Of a DNA stretch of 64,000 bases, positions 36,306 through 45,582 are shown in pieces. Location: positions 120,807 to 184,806 of the forward strand of contig NZ_JAKHSK010000006.1 of NCBI RefSeq assembly GCF_023499215.1. Reading direction: 5' to 3'. A model generated the notes under the pieces. The model was not told the origin of the DNA and did no database searches. It was given only the letters and a program-made list of their open reading frames with translations. The stretch comes from Zunongwangia pacifica (GTDB lineage Bacteria > Bacteroidota > Bacteroidia > Flavobacteriales > Flavobacteriaceae). The translations under genes and the position numbers were made by a program. The number at the start of each line of letters is the position of its first letter. The first letter of the stretch is position 1.

Positions 36306-36952
36306 CAAAAGCGAGTTTTTGAAATTCATAAAAAAGATACTGAAAATCAAAATAAAGTCTTTTTTAATTTTTCATTTTTGAAATTATATAATGCAAACAA
36401 TAGAGGAAAAAGGCGTAAATCACCTTTGATTCTGAAGCAGAACTAATTATTTAAAGAAGTTTCAATAATGTAACCACTGGCAGAATTGATATGAAACAAG
36501 AACCGCAGGGTAAAACCCACGGCGATAGATCGAAAAGCCTCTTTAATAATTTGGGGTGCATGCCCATCCTGATAAACCTTAGAACAAGATACATCATTAA
36601 CCGCCTAATAACAGATTAGAATGGTATTTTTTATCATCATTCAACAAAATATTTACTCATTCACTATGAAGAATACTTTCAAAGATTTCTCAATAAAATT
36701 ATAAATATCCTATTTTTTATACGCCAAAAATCACATTTTCTCAAATGTTAATTTTTAATAATTTAAAATACATAACTTGCTACAATACAGATATTTAATT
36801 ATATTCGCACTACCTAAATTATGTTATAGAAATCATAAAATTTTAGTTTTTATGCCCTACCTACTTAAATGTTTCAGATAAAGGCTACGTCCTAATCATC
36901 TGGAAGTTTATGCCCCTATTAAATATTTTTATTAAACTAATTAATATAACTG
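36306..36952. other. Intergenic region with a candidate promoter
   Basis: This region of about 600 bp lies between divergent genes. A 42-codon frame at 36490-36618 is more GC-rich than its surroundings but has no recognisable family. It is not called as a gene. A promoter candidate is at 36777-36807. Confidence 0.5.
36777..36807 (+). promoter_or_regulatory. Candidate promoter of the lipocalin-like lipoprotein
   Basis: TTG at 36777-36779 and TATATTCG at 36800-36807 are separated by 20 nt. The -7 box has one mismatch to TAnnTTTG. It would give a 5' leader of about 140 nt before the ATG at 36953. Confidence 0.35.
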
Positions 36953-37393
36953 ATGACTAAAATTAAACTAAATCTTTTGTTATTATTTTGCGCTTGTTGG
37001 TTATTAACTTTATCAGGTTGTGATAACGAAGAGTACGGAATGTATGAGGTAGATAGAATCGTGGGATCCTGGAAATTAGTTGAAGTTTATAATGATAACA
37101 ACAATGGTCGTGGCGTATGGAGTCCTGCTGAAAATGTTTACAGTTATACTTTTAATGAAGACGGTACCTTTAGCTCTACCCGATTTCCTCAATGCACTGG
37201 TGGAAATTATTCGATATACGATGATGAGATTGTACTAGATTTTGATTGCAATAATAATAGAACCATGGGAATATCCAGCGTATCATCTACTTTTATCGAA
37301 GAATTTGATTATGATGGCAACAATGTTATTTTTATTCCCACTTATCCTGCCTGCGATAAAGGTTGTAAATTAAAGTTTGAACCTACAAACTAA
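36953..37393 (+). CDS. Lipocalin-like lipoprotein
   Basis: The 146-residue lipoprotein has a signal FCACWLLTLSGCDNEE (lipobox SGC). The mature part follows the lipocalin-like pattern: VGSWKLVEVYNDNN near residue 37, YTFNEDGTFSST, GGNYSIYDDEIVLDF, and a C-terminal strand. Four Cys in the mature domain (including CDKGC near the end) suggest disulfides. Exported to the envelope. Function unknown. Confidence 0.75.
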   Translation: MTKIKLNLLLLFCACWLLTLSGCDNEEYGMYEVDRIVGSWKLVEVYNDNNNGRGVWSPAENVYSYTFNEDGTFSSTRFPQCTGGNYSIYDDEIVLDFDCNNNRTMGISSVSSTFIEEFDYDGNNVIFIPTYPACDKGCKLKFEPTN

Positions 37394-37404
37394 TTTTTAC
37401 TTCT

Positions 37405-37445
37405 AGCAGAAATATTCATGTTACAAGGCCTATTTCTGCTTTTAA
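37405..37445 (+). terminator. Possible terminator after the lipocalin-like gene
   Basis: Arms 37405-37414 and 37431-37440 are exact reverse complements (AGCAGAAATA) with a 16-nt loop. A short T run follows. Confidence 0.5.
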
Positions 37446-37674
37446 TTGAGCATTCGCAAACAACCTTAGCTATAATTTATCTGGTTTTCGCTTTGATAGC
37501 TACAGAAATAAAAAGATTACGACGAATACGATTTTTTCATTGTAACGAACTATTAAAACCTATACCGTAATCACTAATAAATAGATTGCGTGTTGCAGTC
37601 TAGCCTTGCTTTATAAAAGGTATAAATGAACAGTGAAAAATATCTGATTTAAAGAAACCGAGTGTTTGAGTTTT

Positions 37675-38214
37675 TTATTCCTGAATCCAATTTACAATCT
37701 CAGGATCGCTAGGAAGTACACTAGAACCTTTTACAGCCACAAGTCGTCCATTTTTATCGATTAAATATTTCTGAAAATTCCATTTCACTTCAGAATCTTT
37801 AAATCCGTTTTGGGACTGCTCTGTTAAAAACTGATACAAAGGATGCTTTTCCTCTCCTTTAACTTTGATCTTTGCCATCATTGGAAATTCTACACCATAA
37901 TTTTGCTGGCAGAATTCAGAAATCTCCTCATTACTTCCAGGCTCCTGGTTCCCAAAATCGTTAGATGGGAAACCGATAATCACAAAACCTTGATCTTTAT
38001 ATTGTTCGTAAATACGCTGTAATTCGGCATATTGCGGAGTAAAACCACATTTGCTTGCGGTGTTAACGATCATTACTTTTTTCCCTTTTAAAGAATTTAA
38101 ATCGAAAGTTTCTCCGTTAATATTCTCAACCTTAAATTGATATATGGTTTTATCGTTTTGCGCTATGCCCGTAGTTCCAAGAATTAGAGCCAGTATTAAA
38201 AAGTATCTTTTCAT
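37675..38214 (-). CDS. Secreted glutathione peroxidase-family protein
   Basis: The 179-residue protein has a signal peptide (LILALILGTTGIAQ), so it acts in the periplasm. It carries NTASKCGFTPQY (peroxidatic Cys, not selenocysteine), then FPSNDFGNQEPGSNEE and VKWNFQKYLID, which complete the catalytic Cys/Gln/Trp/Asn set. Such Cys-type enzymes usually reduce hydroperoxides with thioredoxin-like partners. It is a single gene. Upstream of it lies repeat copy E. Confidence 0.9.
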   Translation of the reverse strand: MKRYFLILALILGTTGIAQNDKTIYQFKVENINGETFDLNSLKGKKVMIVNTASKCGFTPQYAELQRIYEQYKDQGFVIIGFPSNDFGNQEPGSNEEISEFCQQNYGVEFPMMAKIKVKGEEKHPLYQFLTEQSQNGFKDSEVKWNFQKYLIDKNGRLVAVKGSSVLPSDPEIVNWIQE

Positions 38215-38240
38215 TTCTATTATTTTAAAATTTCAACTTA

Positions 38241-38320
38241 AGTAAACAACCTCAATAGAAATTCCCCGAGGCATTCATTAAAAAATTGTTCTTTATCCCG
38301 ATTATTGGGTAAAAGTAGCT
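38241..38320. repeat. Dispersed repeat, decayed copy E
   Basis: The left end AGTAAAC, the segment CCCCGAGGCATTC and a weak stem CCCGATTATTGGG are shared with copies A-C, but the conserved tail is missing. It sits 40 bp left of copy C. Confidence 0.55.
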
Positions 38321-38361
38321 ATTTAATTAAAAAACTGATTGTAAGGAACGCTTAAAAATGC

Positions 38362-38475
38362 AGTAAACTACCTTAGGGCAAGCCCACTAGGCATTCGATA
38401 AAACAAAATCTAAATTTCGAGGTATCCCGATTGTTATCGGGAAGGGGTATTAAACCCTTTGGCGGTCACAATAAA
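38362..38475. repeat. Dispersed two-hairpin repeat, copy C
   Basis: Begins AGTAAACTACC, has the spacer GCATTCGATAAAACAAAAT, the perfect stem TCCCGAT/ATCGGGA (loop TGTT) and the tail TTAAACCCTTTGGCGG. It lies at the 3' end of the GH43-like gene. Confidence 0.8.
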
Positions 38476-38492
38476 ACAAATTCTGTATACAT

Positions 38493-40094
38493 TCATTTCA
38501 TTTTAATTAAAGATACGTCATCTATTTGAGCACTGGCACCCGGACTTCCTTTTGCATAAAAACCAATTTCAACTTTCGCCTTTTTTATTATAATATTCTC
38601 AATAATGACGGTATGCCAATCACCATCATTATCACTGATTACTGCTTTCTGTTGAAGCCCGGCACTATCTGCATACATTTCAAGATTTTTAAAACGGGAA
38701 TTACTTTTCACCTTTGCCATCAAGGTATAGCGTCCATCTTTCAAATCCACAAATGGTGTAGAAGTTACGATTTGATAAACTTGCCGTTCAAAAGCTACAT
38801 TATCTTCGATATTCAAACTTTTCTCTCCGATAACATATTTTCGATCTTCAGTAGTATTAAAATAATTTAGTTGGGGTGATTCCTTCTGCCCTATTACGAT
38901 GGTATTGCCTTGATAGACTTTGGCTATCCAGCCTTTTAATTGTTCCTGAATAGGTTTTACGGAAGAAGGAATAGCTTTTCTATCGGCTTCAAAACTTGGA
39001 TTCTTTATATAATTATTGTCTTCTGAAACTTGCCATACGCCTGTGTTCTCATCCAGCATCCAACTATTTAAAGAATTAAAATAAGGAACCTCTTCCTGAA
39101 AGGATAAAGGCACCCATTGATTATAACCTAATCCATTTCCGGCAAAATTCGACCAACGATCACCACAATAAATTACGGTTTCAGTCTCACCCCCTTTTAC
39201 ATTCACAAAAAAACCAGTTTGGGTAATATGCGCGTAATCATCGATGCTTCCGGGGGTAACAAGCATATTATTAGTGGGCAAATAAGGACCTTTTATATGA
39301 TCTGAAACCAGATAATAAGCATAAGAAGAATCCCAACCATAAAGGTTTGAAGCAAAAACATAATACTTTCCATTATATTTAAACATACAATTCCCTTCCC
39401 TACCTTTTCCTCTAAAAATTTCGGTACAATCCAATAAATCTACCTCTCCGTTTTTAACTCCTATTTCAGAAAGGTATATTTTGTTTCTTCCCTGTCCATA
39501 AGAATAAACCAGATACGATTTTCCTAATTCATAATCTGTAAAAACACTTTGATCTCCAGTATTTGGAGTGCCAATACGATCGGTCATATCTAATTTTCTG
39601 TGCCATTTAAACGTCCCGGTTGGAGAATCTGATAAGGCAATAAGGACGCCGGCATTATGTTGAATGAGCATGGCATATTTTTTCATTTCTGGTATATATA
39701 GAACGCCTAAACGCCCCATCCAACGCGTACCTTGGTCGTGTTTTAATGCTTCAGTACGTTCAAAGACATGATCTTCAAAAGTCCAATTTATTAAGTCTGA
39801 AGAACTATAGCAGGTAACTGCTACAAAGTGATCTTGAGTATAAGTTTGGGAAGGGTCATTTCGATAAAGTTCAGCTTCCTTATAATAAGCACCATACCAG
39901 TAATATTTTAGTTCCCCGGTTTTTGGATCTTTAAATTTAAATATTCCACCACCCTGGCTATAAATTGGTTGTCCATCTATAGTCTCCCAAAATTGATCGT
40001 TATGAATAGTCTTGTTTTGGGCATTTACATTCAAGAAAAATAAGAGGAAAACAAGCAAAAAAGTATAGTAGTTTTTCAAAAAATCAATTCTCAT
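38493..40094 (-). CDS. GH43-like secreted glycosidase with C-terminal binding domain
   Basis: The 533-residue exported protein has a signal peptide (FLLVFLLFFLNVNAQ). The catalytic part (about 30-345) shows the five-bladed beta-propeller pattern of GH43 and related families: QPIYSQGGGIFKF, YYWYGAYYKEAELY, YSSSDLINWTFEDHVF and WMGRLGVLYIPEMKKY. The opening resembles exo-beta-1,3-galactanases of GH43. The C-terminal region (about 375-533) looks like a carbohydrate-binding jelly-roll (NYIKNPSFEAD, ARIDD-like end). Substrate not determined. The DUF6807 gene lies just upstream in the same direction, with no SusCD genes. Confidence 0.75.
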   Translation of the reverse strand: MRIDFLKNYYTFLLVFLLFFLNVNAQNKTIHNDQFWETIDGQPIYSQGGGIFKFKDPKTGELKYYWYGAYYKEAELYRNDPSQTYTQDHFVAVTCYSSSDLINWTFEDHVFERTEALKHDQGTRWMGRLGVLYIPEMKKYAMLIQHNAGVLIALSDSPTGTFKWHRKLDMTDRIGTPNTGDQSVFTDYELGKSYLVYSYGQGRNKIYLSEIGVKNGEVDLLDCTEIFRGKGREGNCMFKYNGKYYVFASNLYGWDSSYAYYLVSDHIKGPYLPTNNMLVTPGSIDDYAHITQTGFFVNVKGGETETVIYCGDRWSNFAGNGLGYNQWVPLSFQEEVPYFNSLNSWMLDENTGVWQVSEDNNYIKNPSFEADRKAIPSSVKPIQEQLKGWIAKVYQGNTIVIGQKESPQLNYFNTTEDRKYVIGEKSLNIEDNVAFERQVYQIVTSTPFVDLKDGRYTLMAKVKSNSRFKNLEMYADSAGLQQKAVISDNDGDWHTVIIENIIIKKAKVEIGFYAKGSPGASAQIDDVSLIKMK

Positions 40095-40232
40095 AAAATC
40101 ATTATTTAATCTCGATTATCGAGTAAATATCCAACTAATTTTAAAGGAATTCATACTGAACTGTCCTGCTTTTGGATTAATCCATGAGTATAAAATCTAG
40201 AATCTGAGGAATTTTAAACCGAAAAATGAATA

Positions 40233-41213
40233 TTAAAACCTTTTGTTCGCTATAGTATTTATTATTTGATCTGAAAGCATCTCTGTAGCCGTAATGATTC
40301 TATATCTGGCTTTAAAAGTTTCAGAAGGTTTAAGATCAAAGCCCTTTTCTACCACAGGCGTAAAGCAAAAATAAGGTAAATCGGGATGCACTCTAACGTA
40401 ATCTGGAAATTCAGGATTGTTAGATAACGGAATAACAACAAGATTCATAGTTGTTTCGCCAATCTGTCCATACATGCTCACCCACTTCGGGATAGTATGA
40501 TTAGCCGCTAAACGTGATTTATGGAAATTTGTAGTCACCTGAAAATCTACATCAATTTCATCGTTTTCTAATGCGCTTTCTTCACTATACCACTCATCCC
40601 TTCCCCGAAATGCCAAACCACCATAATGATATTTTAATATTTGAAAATTTGAGGGTGAAATATTCTTTTGCTCTACCGTTATATCCCATATAAAAGGATC
40701 TGTATCATTATACACTTTTATAGTCCAGATCTCTTCTAAAACGGGAATCGTATCGCCATCTATAAAGGCTAAATGCTGCTGTTTTGTTGTTAATAGGCCA
40801 TAGTTTCTGGAGGAAGTTACTTTCAAAATTTCTTTAAAAACTACAGTTCCGGTTTCATCCTGTTGATTCCAAAAATCTATTTTCTTATCTCTAAACTTTG
40901 TATTTACCCAGGCGTTAAACATACCATGGTGGTGTGTATGTTTTTTAGGAAATCCTTCTGTTATCACTGCCCCGCCAGGAGAATATACCGGATGGATAAA
41001 ACCACTCCTCTTGTAATATTCCTGAATTTTATCTGGCTTTTGAGTTTTATAGTTATACTGAAAAACTGACTTATCCCCTATTTTAGCTATAATAGCACTT
41101 TCGTTATCTTCAAATGTTACAGAATTATTATCTGGTGTATCCTGTTGCGCATAAATTGAAACGTGCCAAGAAAAAATATAAACAACTAAATAATAGCCTT
41201 TAAAAAATTTCAT
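40233..41213 (-). CDS. PmoA/DUF6807-family secreted protein
   Basis: This 326-residue protein has a signal peptide (FSWHVSIYAQQ). It has the features of the family annotated as PmoA or DUF6807: ITEGFPKKHTHHHGMFNAW, WNQQDETGTVVFKEI and IEE(L)WTIKVYND-type strands. The HTHHHG motif may bind a metal. Despite the name it is not a methane monooxygenase subunit. Family members often occur beside sugar-utilisation genes, which fits the adjacent GH43-like enzyme. Function unknown. Confidence 0.82.
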   Translation of the reverse strand: MKFFKGYYLVVYIFSWHVSIYAQQDTPDNNSVTFEDNESAIIAKIGDKSVFQYNYKTQKPDKIQEYYKRSGFIHPVYSPGGAVITEGFPKKHTHHHGMFNAWVNTKFRDKKIDFWNQQDETGTVVFKEILKVTSSRNYGLLTTKQQHLAFIDGDTIPVLEEIWTIKVYNDTDPFIWDITVEQKNISPSNFQILKYHYGGLAFRGRDEWYSEESALENDEIDVDFQVTTNFHKSRLAANHTIPKWVSMYGQIGETTMNLVVIPLSNNPEFPDYVRVHPDLPYFCFTPVVEKGFDLKPSETFKARYRIITATEMLSDQIINTIANKRF

Positions 41214-41559
41214 TCTTAATTCATCTTTTTAATGTGATCCCTATGTTACATCAACTAAGATGAATCTATAATAGAAGTACGGACTCATTCATTTCCTTAA
41301 AATTCACCTTAAAAATGAAAAATAAGAATTTTCACTATCAAAATTCACCCTAAAATTGAATAAACTCAAATACTTTGCGTATCAGGAAATTTAAACCTAA
41401 AAGTAATCTTATAGTTAGGTCCAAAGGATATAATCTTATGATTCATAAATAATTGCCAATCTTTTTATGTTTATTCCTTTTTTATTTTTTTTATTGCTTA
41501 TTTTGTACGCAATATCCTAGCCCCAAAATTGAAATTTTTTATTTAGATCTCTACACTTT
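41214..41559. other. Divergent intergenic region with a direct repeat
   Basis: This 346-bp region separates the DUF6807 gene from the AhpD-like gene. It contains an imperfect direct repeat (see 41299-41360). No exact TAnnTTTG was found. Confidence 0.5.
41299..41360. repeat. 21-bp direct repeat, 41-bp period
   Basis: Copies at 41299-41319 and 41340-41360 agree at 19 of 21 positions around AAAATTCACC. A 41-nt spacing (about four helical turns) fits a binding site for a dimeric regulator. It lies 85-150 bp upstream of the leftward DUF6807 start and 200-260 bp before the AhpD-like start. A chance repeat in AT-rich DNA is possible. Confidence 0.4.
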
Positions 41560-42147
41560 ATGAGTACACAAATTACGCAGAATTCGTCAAGATACCCTAT
41601 GATATCTTACGAAGAAGCTTCAGAAGATGTTAAAGCTATATACGACGACACGAAGAAAACATTGCAACTTCCTTTTGTTTTAAACTGGTTTAAATGTCAG
41701 GGCAGTAATGCGACATTATTAGAAGGAAACTGGAGTAAGTTAAAAAATACCTTGATGAAAGGTAATGTTCCTAACGTGTTAAAGCAATTAATTATTTATA
41801 ATGTATCCAAGTCTAGAGGATGCAATTATTGTTCACATGCTCATGGGATTTTTGCAGATAGTATGAGTTCTATGATTTCTGAAGAAGAAAGCTTTAAAGC
41901 AACAGAAAATATTGATTCTCCATCGATGCCAGCCAGCTATAAAAAAGCTATAAATATTGTGACTAAAGCCGCCTTACAACACAGTGAAGTTTCTGATGAA
42001 GATTTTGCTGAGCTTGAAAAAATTGGTTTCTCAAACACTGAAATCCAGGAATTAATGGCACAGGCAGATTTAGTGAACATGCTAAATACCATTGCAGATG
42101 TTTCTGGTATTAAAATAGACAACGAACTTTTAGAGACGCCAGAATAA
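41560..42147 (+). CDS. AhpD-like / carboxymuconolactone decarboxylase-family protein
   Basis: The 195-residue protein has the AhpD-type core CNYCSHAH with Cys88, Cys91 and His95 (C-x2-C-x3-H). In AhpD the proton-relay Glu lies 12 residues before the first Cys; here that position is Gln76. The helical N- and C-terminal parts fit the all-alpha CMD fold. AhpD-like proteins reduce peroxidase partners or act as peroxidases. The Glu-to-Gln change suggests altered activity or a sensing role (inference). First gene of an operon with a GAF/DHp protein and a receiver. Confidence 0.82.
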   Translation: MSTQITQNSSRYPMISYEEASEDVKAIYDDTKKTLQLPFVLNWFKCQGSNATLLEGNWSKLKNTLMKGNVPNVLKQLIIYNVSKSRGCNYCSHAHGIFADSMSSMISEEESFKATENIDSPSMPASYKKAINIVTKAALQHSEVSDEDFAELEKIGFSNTEIQELMAQADLVNMLNTIADVSGIKIDNELLETPE

Positions 42148-42165
42148 ACAAGGGTCTATTGCAAA

Positions 42166-43035
42166 ATGTCGTCAATTCAAAATAACGCATCTCAGTTGTA
42201 CAGAATAACTTACGAAGCTTATTCTAAGTTTGCCAATGGCATAAACAGATGCAGTAATTTTCCGGAAATTGGAAAAGTTGTAGAAAAGCATTTAAAGTAT
42301 ATTCTTAATTTTCATGTCATTAAGTTACTCATCGAGAAGGATAATAAGCTCATGGAGTATTCTTTATGCGGAAATGATATTTGGTTTAAACAAAAAAATG
42401 TAGAAGACCTCAACGAGGATGAATTAAATTTAGCTAAAACCGGTATTCCTATAAGAACATCTAATATTCCAAAAGATATTGCCAACGGGAAACTAGACCT
42501 TTCTAAGCTTAAAAACCCACATTTATGGTCCTGGCTTTTTAATAAAGATGATCATAAAATGATAGTCTCCTTAGTTGCAGATGAAGAAAGAGTTTTTACC
42601 AGCAAGGATATAGAAATTTTAAAACTTGCGGCAGACTGCTTTGATGCTAAATTTAAAGAGCTAAACCTTAAACGGGAAATAGCGAAAAAAAACAGGATCT
42701 TACAAGGTGCTTTGACGACTATTCAGCAACAAAACGATGAAATTAATAAGATTAATAAAAACCAAAAGGAAATAATCCAAAAAAGAACAGAAGAAATTGT
42801 AAAGAAAAATGAAAAGCTTTTAAAAATTTCAGTTCTTAATGCGCATAATGTAAAGGAGCCTTTATCACGTATTCAGGGGATTATTGAATTATTTGATCTT
42901 ATGGACGACGAAAGTTGCAGACAAGAACTTTTACCCAGGTTAAAATCCTCGGTAAAAGAAATGGATGAAATTGTTAGAGAAGTTATAGGTGTAGCTTCAA
43001 GAGAATTAATTGAATTAAAAGCAAAAAATAAATGA
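42166..43035 (+). CDS. GAF-like / DHp-only protein without kinase ATPase domain
   Basis: The 289-residue cytosolic protein has a GAF-like domain (about residues 20-165), a coiled coil (165-222) and a DHp-like helical hairpin (222-285) with LNAHNVKEPLSRIQGII. His227 fits the phosphoacceptor position (other Bacteroidota kinases have NAH- or SHE/D- followed by R-x-P-L-R). The protein ends after the hairpin: no N, G1 or G2 box and so no ATPase domain. It starts 18 nt after the AhpD-like gene and overlaps the receiver gene by 4 nt. It may pass or hold phosphate rather than make it, like Spo0B-type phosphotransferases (inference). Confidence 0.75.
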   Translation: MSSIQNNASQLYRITYEAYSKFANGINRCSNFPEIGKVVEKHLKYILNFHVIKLLIEKDNKLMEYSLCGNDIWFKQKNVEDLNEDELNLAKTGIPIRTSNIPKDIANGKLDLSKLKNPHLWSWLFNKDDHKMIVSLVADEERVFTSKDIEILKLAADCFDAKFKELNLKREIAKKNRILQGALTTIQQQNDEINKINKNQKEIIQKRTEEIVKKNEKLLKISVLNAHNVKEPLSRIQGIIELFDLMDDESCRQELLPRLKSSVKEMDEIVREVIGVASRELIELKAKNK

Positions 43036-43400
43036 CCCCAATCATTTTAGTAGATGATCAACCCATCGCTAATTTTATAACCAAAAAATTATTGGAAATA
43101 GAAGGCTATAAGGATAATGTAAAAGATTACACTGATGCCTTAATTGCGCTAGAGTCTGCGAAATCTGAATCTGAAGCTATTATTTTCTTAGATCTTAATA
43201 TGCCGGTAATGTCTGGATGGGATTTTTTAGAACAAATGAAAAAGTTTGGGCTATCACATAAAACGATTATCCTTTCCTCCAGTACCAGTGAACTGGATAT
43301 AGAAAAAGCTAAACAATACCCATGCGTGATTGAATATGTGGTAAAACCATTAAGTAAGATTAAGTTATCTAAAATATCCCCTTATTTAAAGAAAGAATAA
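43032..43400 (+). CDS. Stand-alone response-regulator receiver domain
   Basis: The 122-residue protein is a receiver only: acidic pair Asp8-Asp9, phospho-Asp54 in FLDLNMPVMSGWDFL, Ser/Thr at 82-85 (LSSSTSE) and Lys105 in VVKPL. No DNA-binding or output domain follows. It is coupled to the DHp protein by an ATGA overlap, so the two probably exchange phosphate. A Bacteroidota CheY-like pattern. Output unknown. Confidence 0.9.
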   Translation: MTPIILVDDQPIANFITKKLLEIEGYKDNVKDYTDALIALESAKSESEAIIFLDLNMPVMSGWDFLEQMKKFGLSHKTIILSSSTSELDIEKAKQYPCVIEYVVKPLSKIKLSKISPYLKKE

Positions 43401-43420
43401 ATTTTTTAAAAATAAATACC

Positions 43421-43464
43421 AAAGCCACAAAGTTAAGATTATACCTTTGTGGCTTTTATTTTTT
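43421..43464 (+). terminator. Terminator of the AhpD-like/DHp/receiver operon
   Basis: Arms 43421-43432 and 43445-43456 are exact reverse complements (AAAGCCACAAAG) with a 12-nt loop. A T-rich tail follows up to 43464, just 2 nt before the ATG of the DUF3820 gene. Confidence 0.8.
43442..43449 (+). promoter_or_regulatory. -7 promoter element inside the terminator stem
   Basis: TACCTTTG matches TAnnTTTG exactly. It overlaps the loop and right arm of the upstream operon's terminator and ends 17 nt before the DUF3820 ATG. No -33 element at normal spacing was found. Confidence 0.4.
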
Positions 43465-43466
43465 AT

Positions 43467-43700
43467 ATGAACAATCATCAGGAAGAATTACTTAAACTGG
43501 CTTACACCAAAATGCCCTTTGGTAAATATAAAGACTGGTATTTATCAGATATTCCAGAACCCTATTATGTTTGGTTTAGTAAAAAAGGATTCCCGTCAGG
43601 AAAATTTGGTGACCAGCTAAGACAGGTTCACGAACTTAAAATTAACGGTATGGAAATTTTATTAAAAGAAATAAGAAAAAGATATCCTAAGAATCAATAA
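43467..43700 (+). CDS. DUF3820-family protein
   Basis: The 77-residue protein starts at ATG 43467 (MNNHQEELLKL). The in-frame GTG at 43449 lies in the terminator stem and is rejected. Typical DUF3820 motifs are MPFGKYKDWYLSDIPEPYY and FSKKGFPSGKFG, followed by EIK/ELKINGME. The family is small, widespread in Bacteroidota and of unknown function; some members are linked to nucleic-acid metabolism. It lies 158 nt before pyrG. Confidence 0.85.
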   Translation: MNNHQEELLKLAYTKMPFGKYKDWYLSDIPEPYYVWFSKKGFPSGKFGDQLRQVHELKINGMEILLKEIRKRYPKNQ

Positions 43701-43855
43701 ACTTTCCTTTTACTTCACTATTCAATTCATTGCTTTACTGAAGTTTTTATAGACTTAAAGAAACCTTAAATATTAGCATTCAAAATTAGCTGCTTTTTCT
43801 ATTCTTCTTCGTAATTTAGCGCCCTGAATAATTGGAACGCTTCAAACACTTTTAA

Positions 43856-45478
<1,623 letters not shown>

Positions 45479-45582
45479 TGCCAGTTTGGCATTAAATTAA
45501 ATATTGGTCATTTTTTTGACTAATCAAAAAAATATCAAATAAAACCCTTATTTAGGGATTTAAGACTTTAGTAAATTTTAGA

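Noticed and set aside
36490..36618. Small open frame of 42 codons upstream of the lipocalin-like gene
   Set aside because: No recognisable family, no promoter evidence; composition alone is not enough. Possibly a remnant.
27090..38475. CRISPR-like repeats
   Set aside because: The repeat copies are kilobases apart, differ from each other and lack regular spacers; no cas genes are present.
40233..41213. Methane monooxygenase subunit (PmoA)
   Set aside because: The family name is misleading; the protein is a soluble exported DUF6807 member, not a membrane monooxygenase.
41560..43400. Phage or defence island
   Set aside because: No integrase, restriction or phage structural genes occur in or around this operon.
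43449..43466. GTG start of the DUF3820 gene
   Set aside because: It lies within the terminator stem of the upstream operon; ATG 43467 is used.
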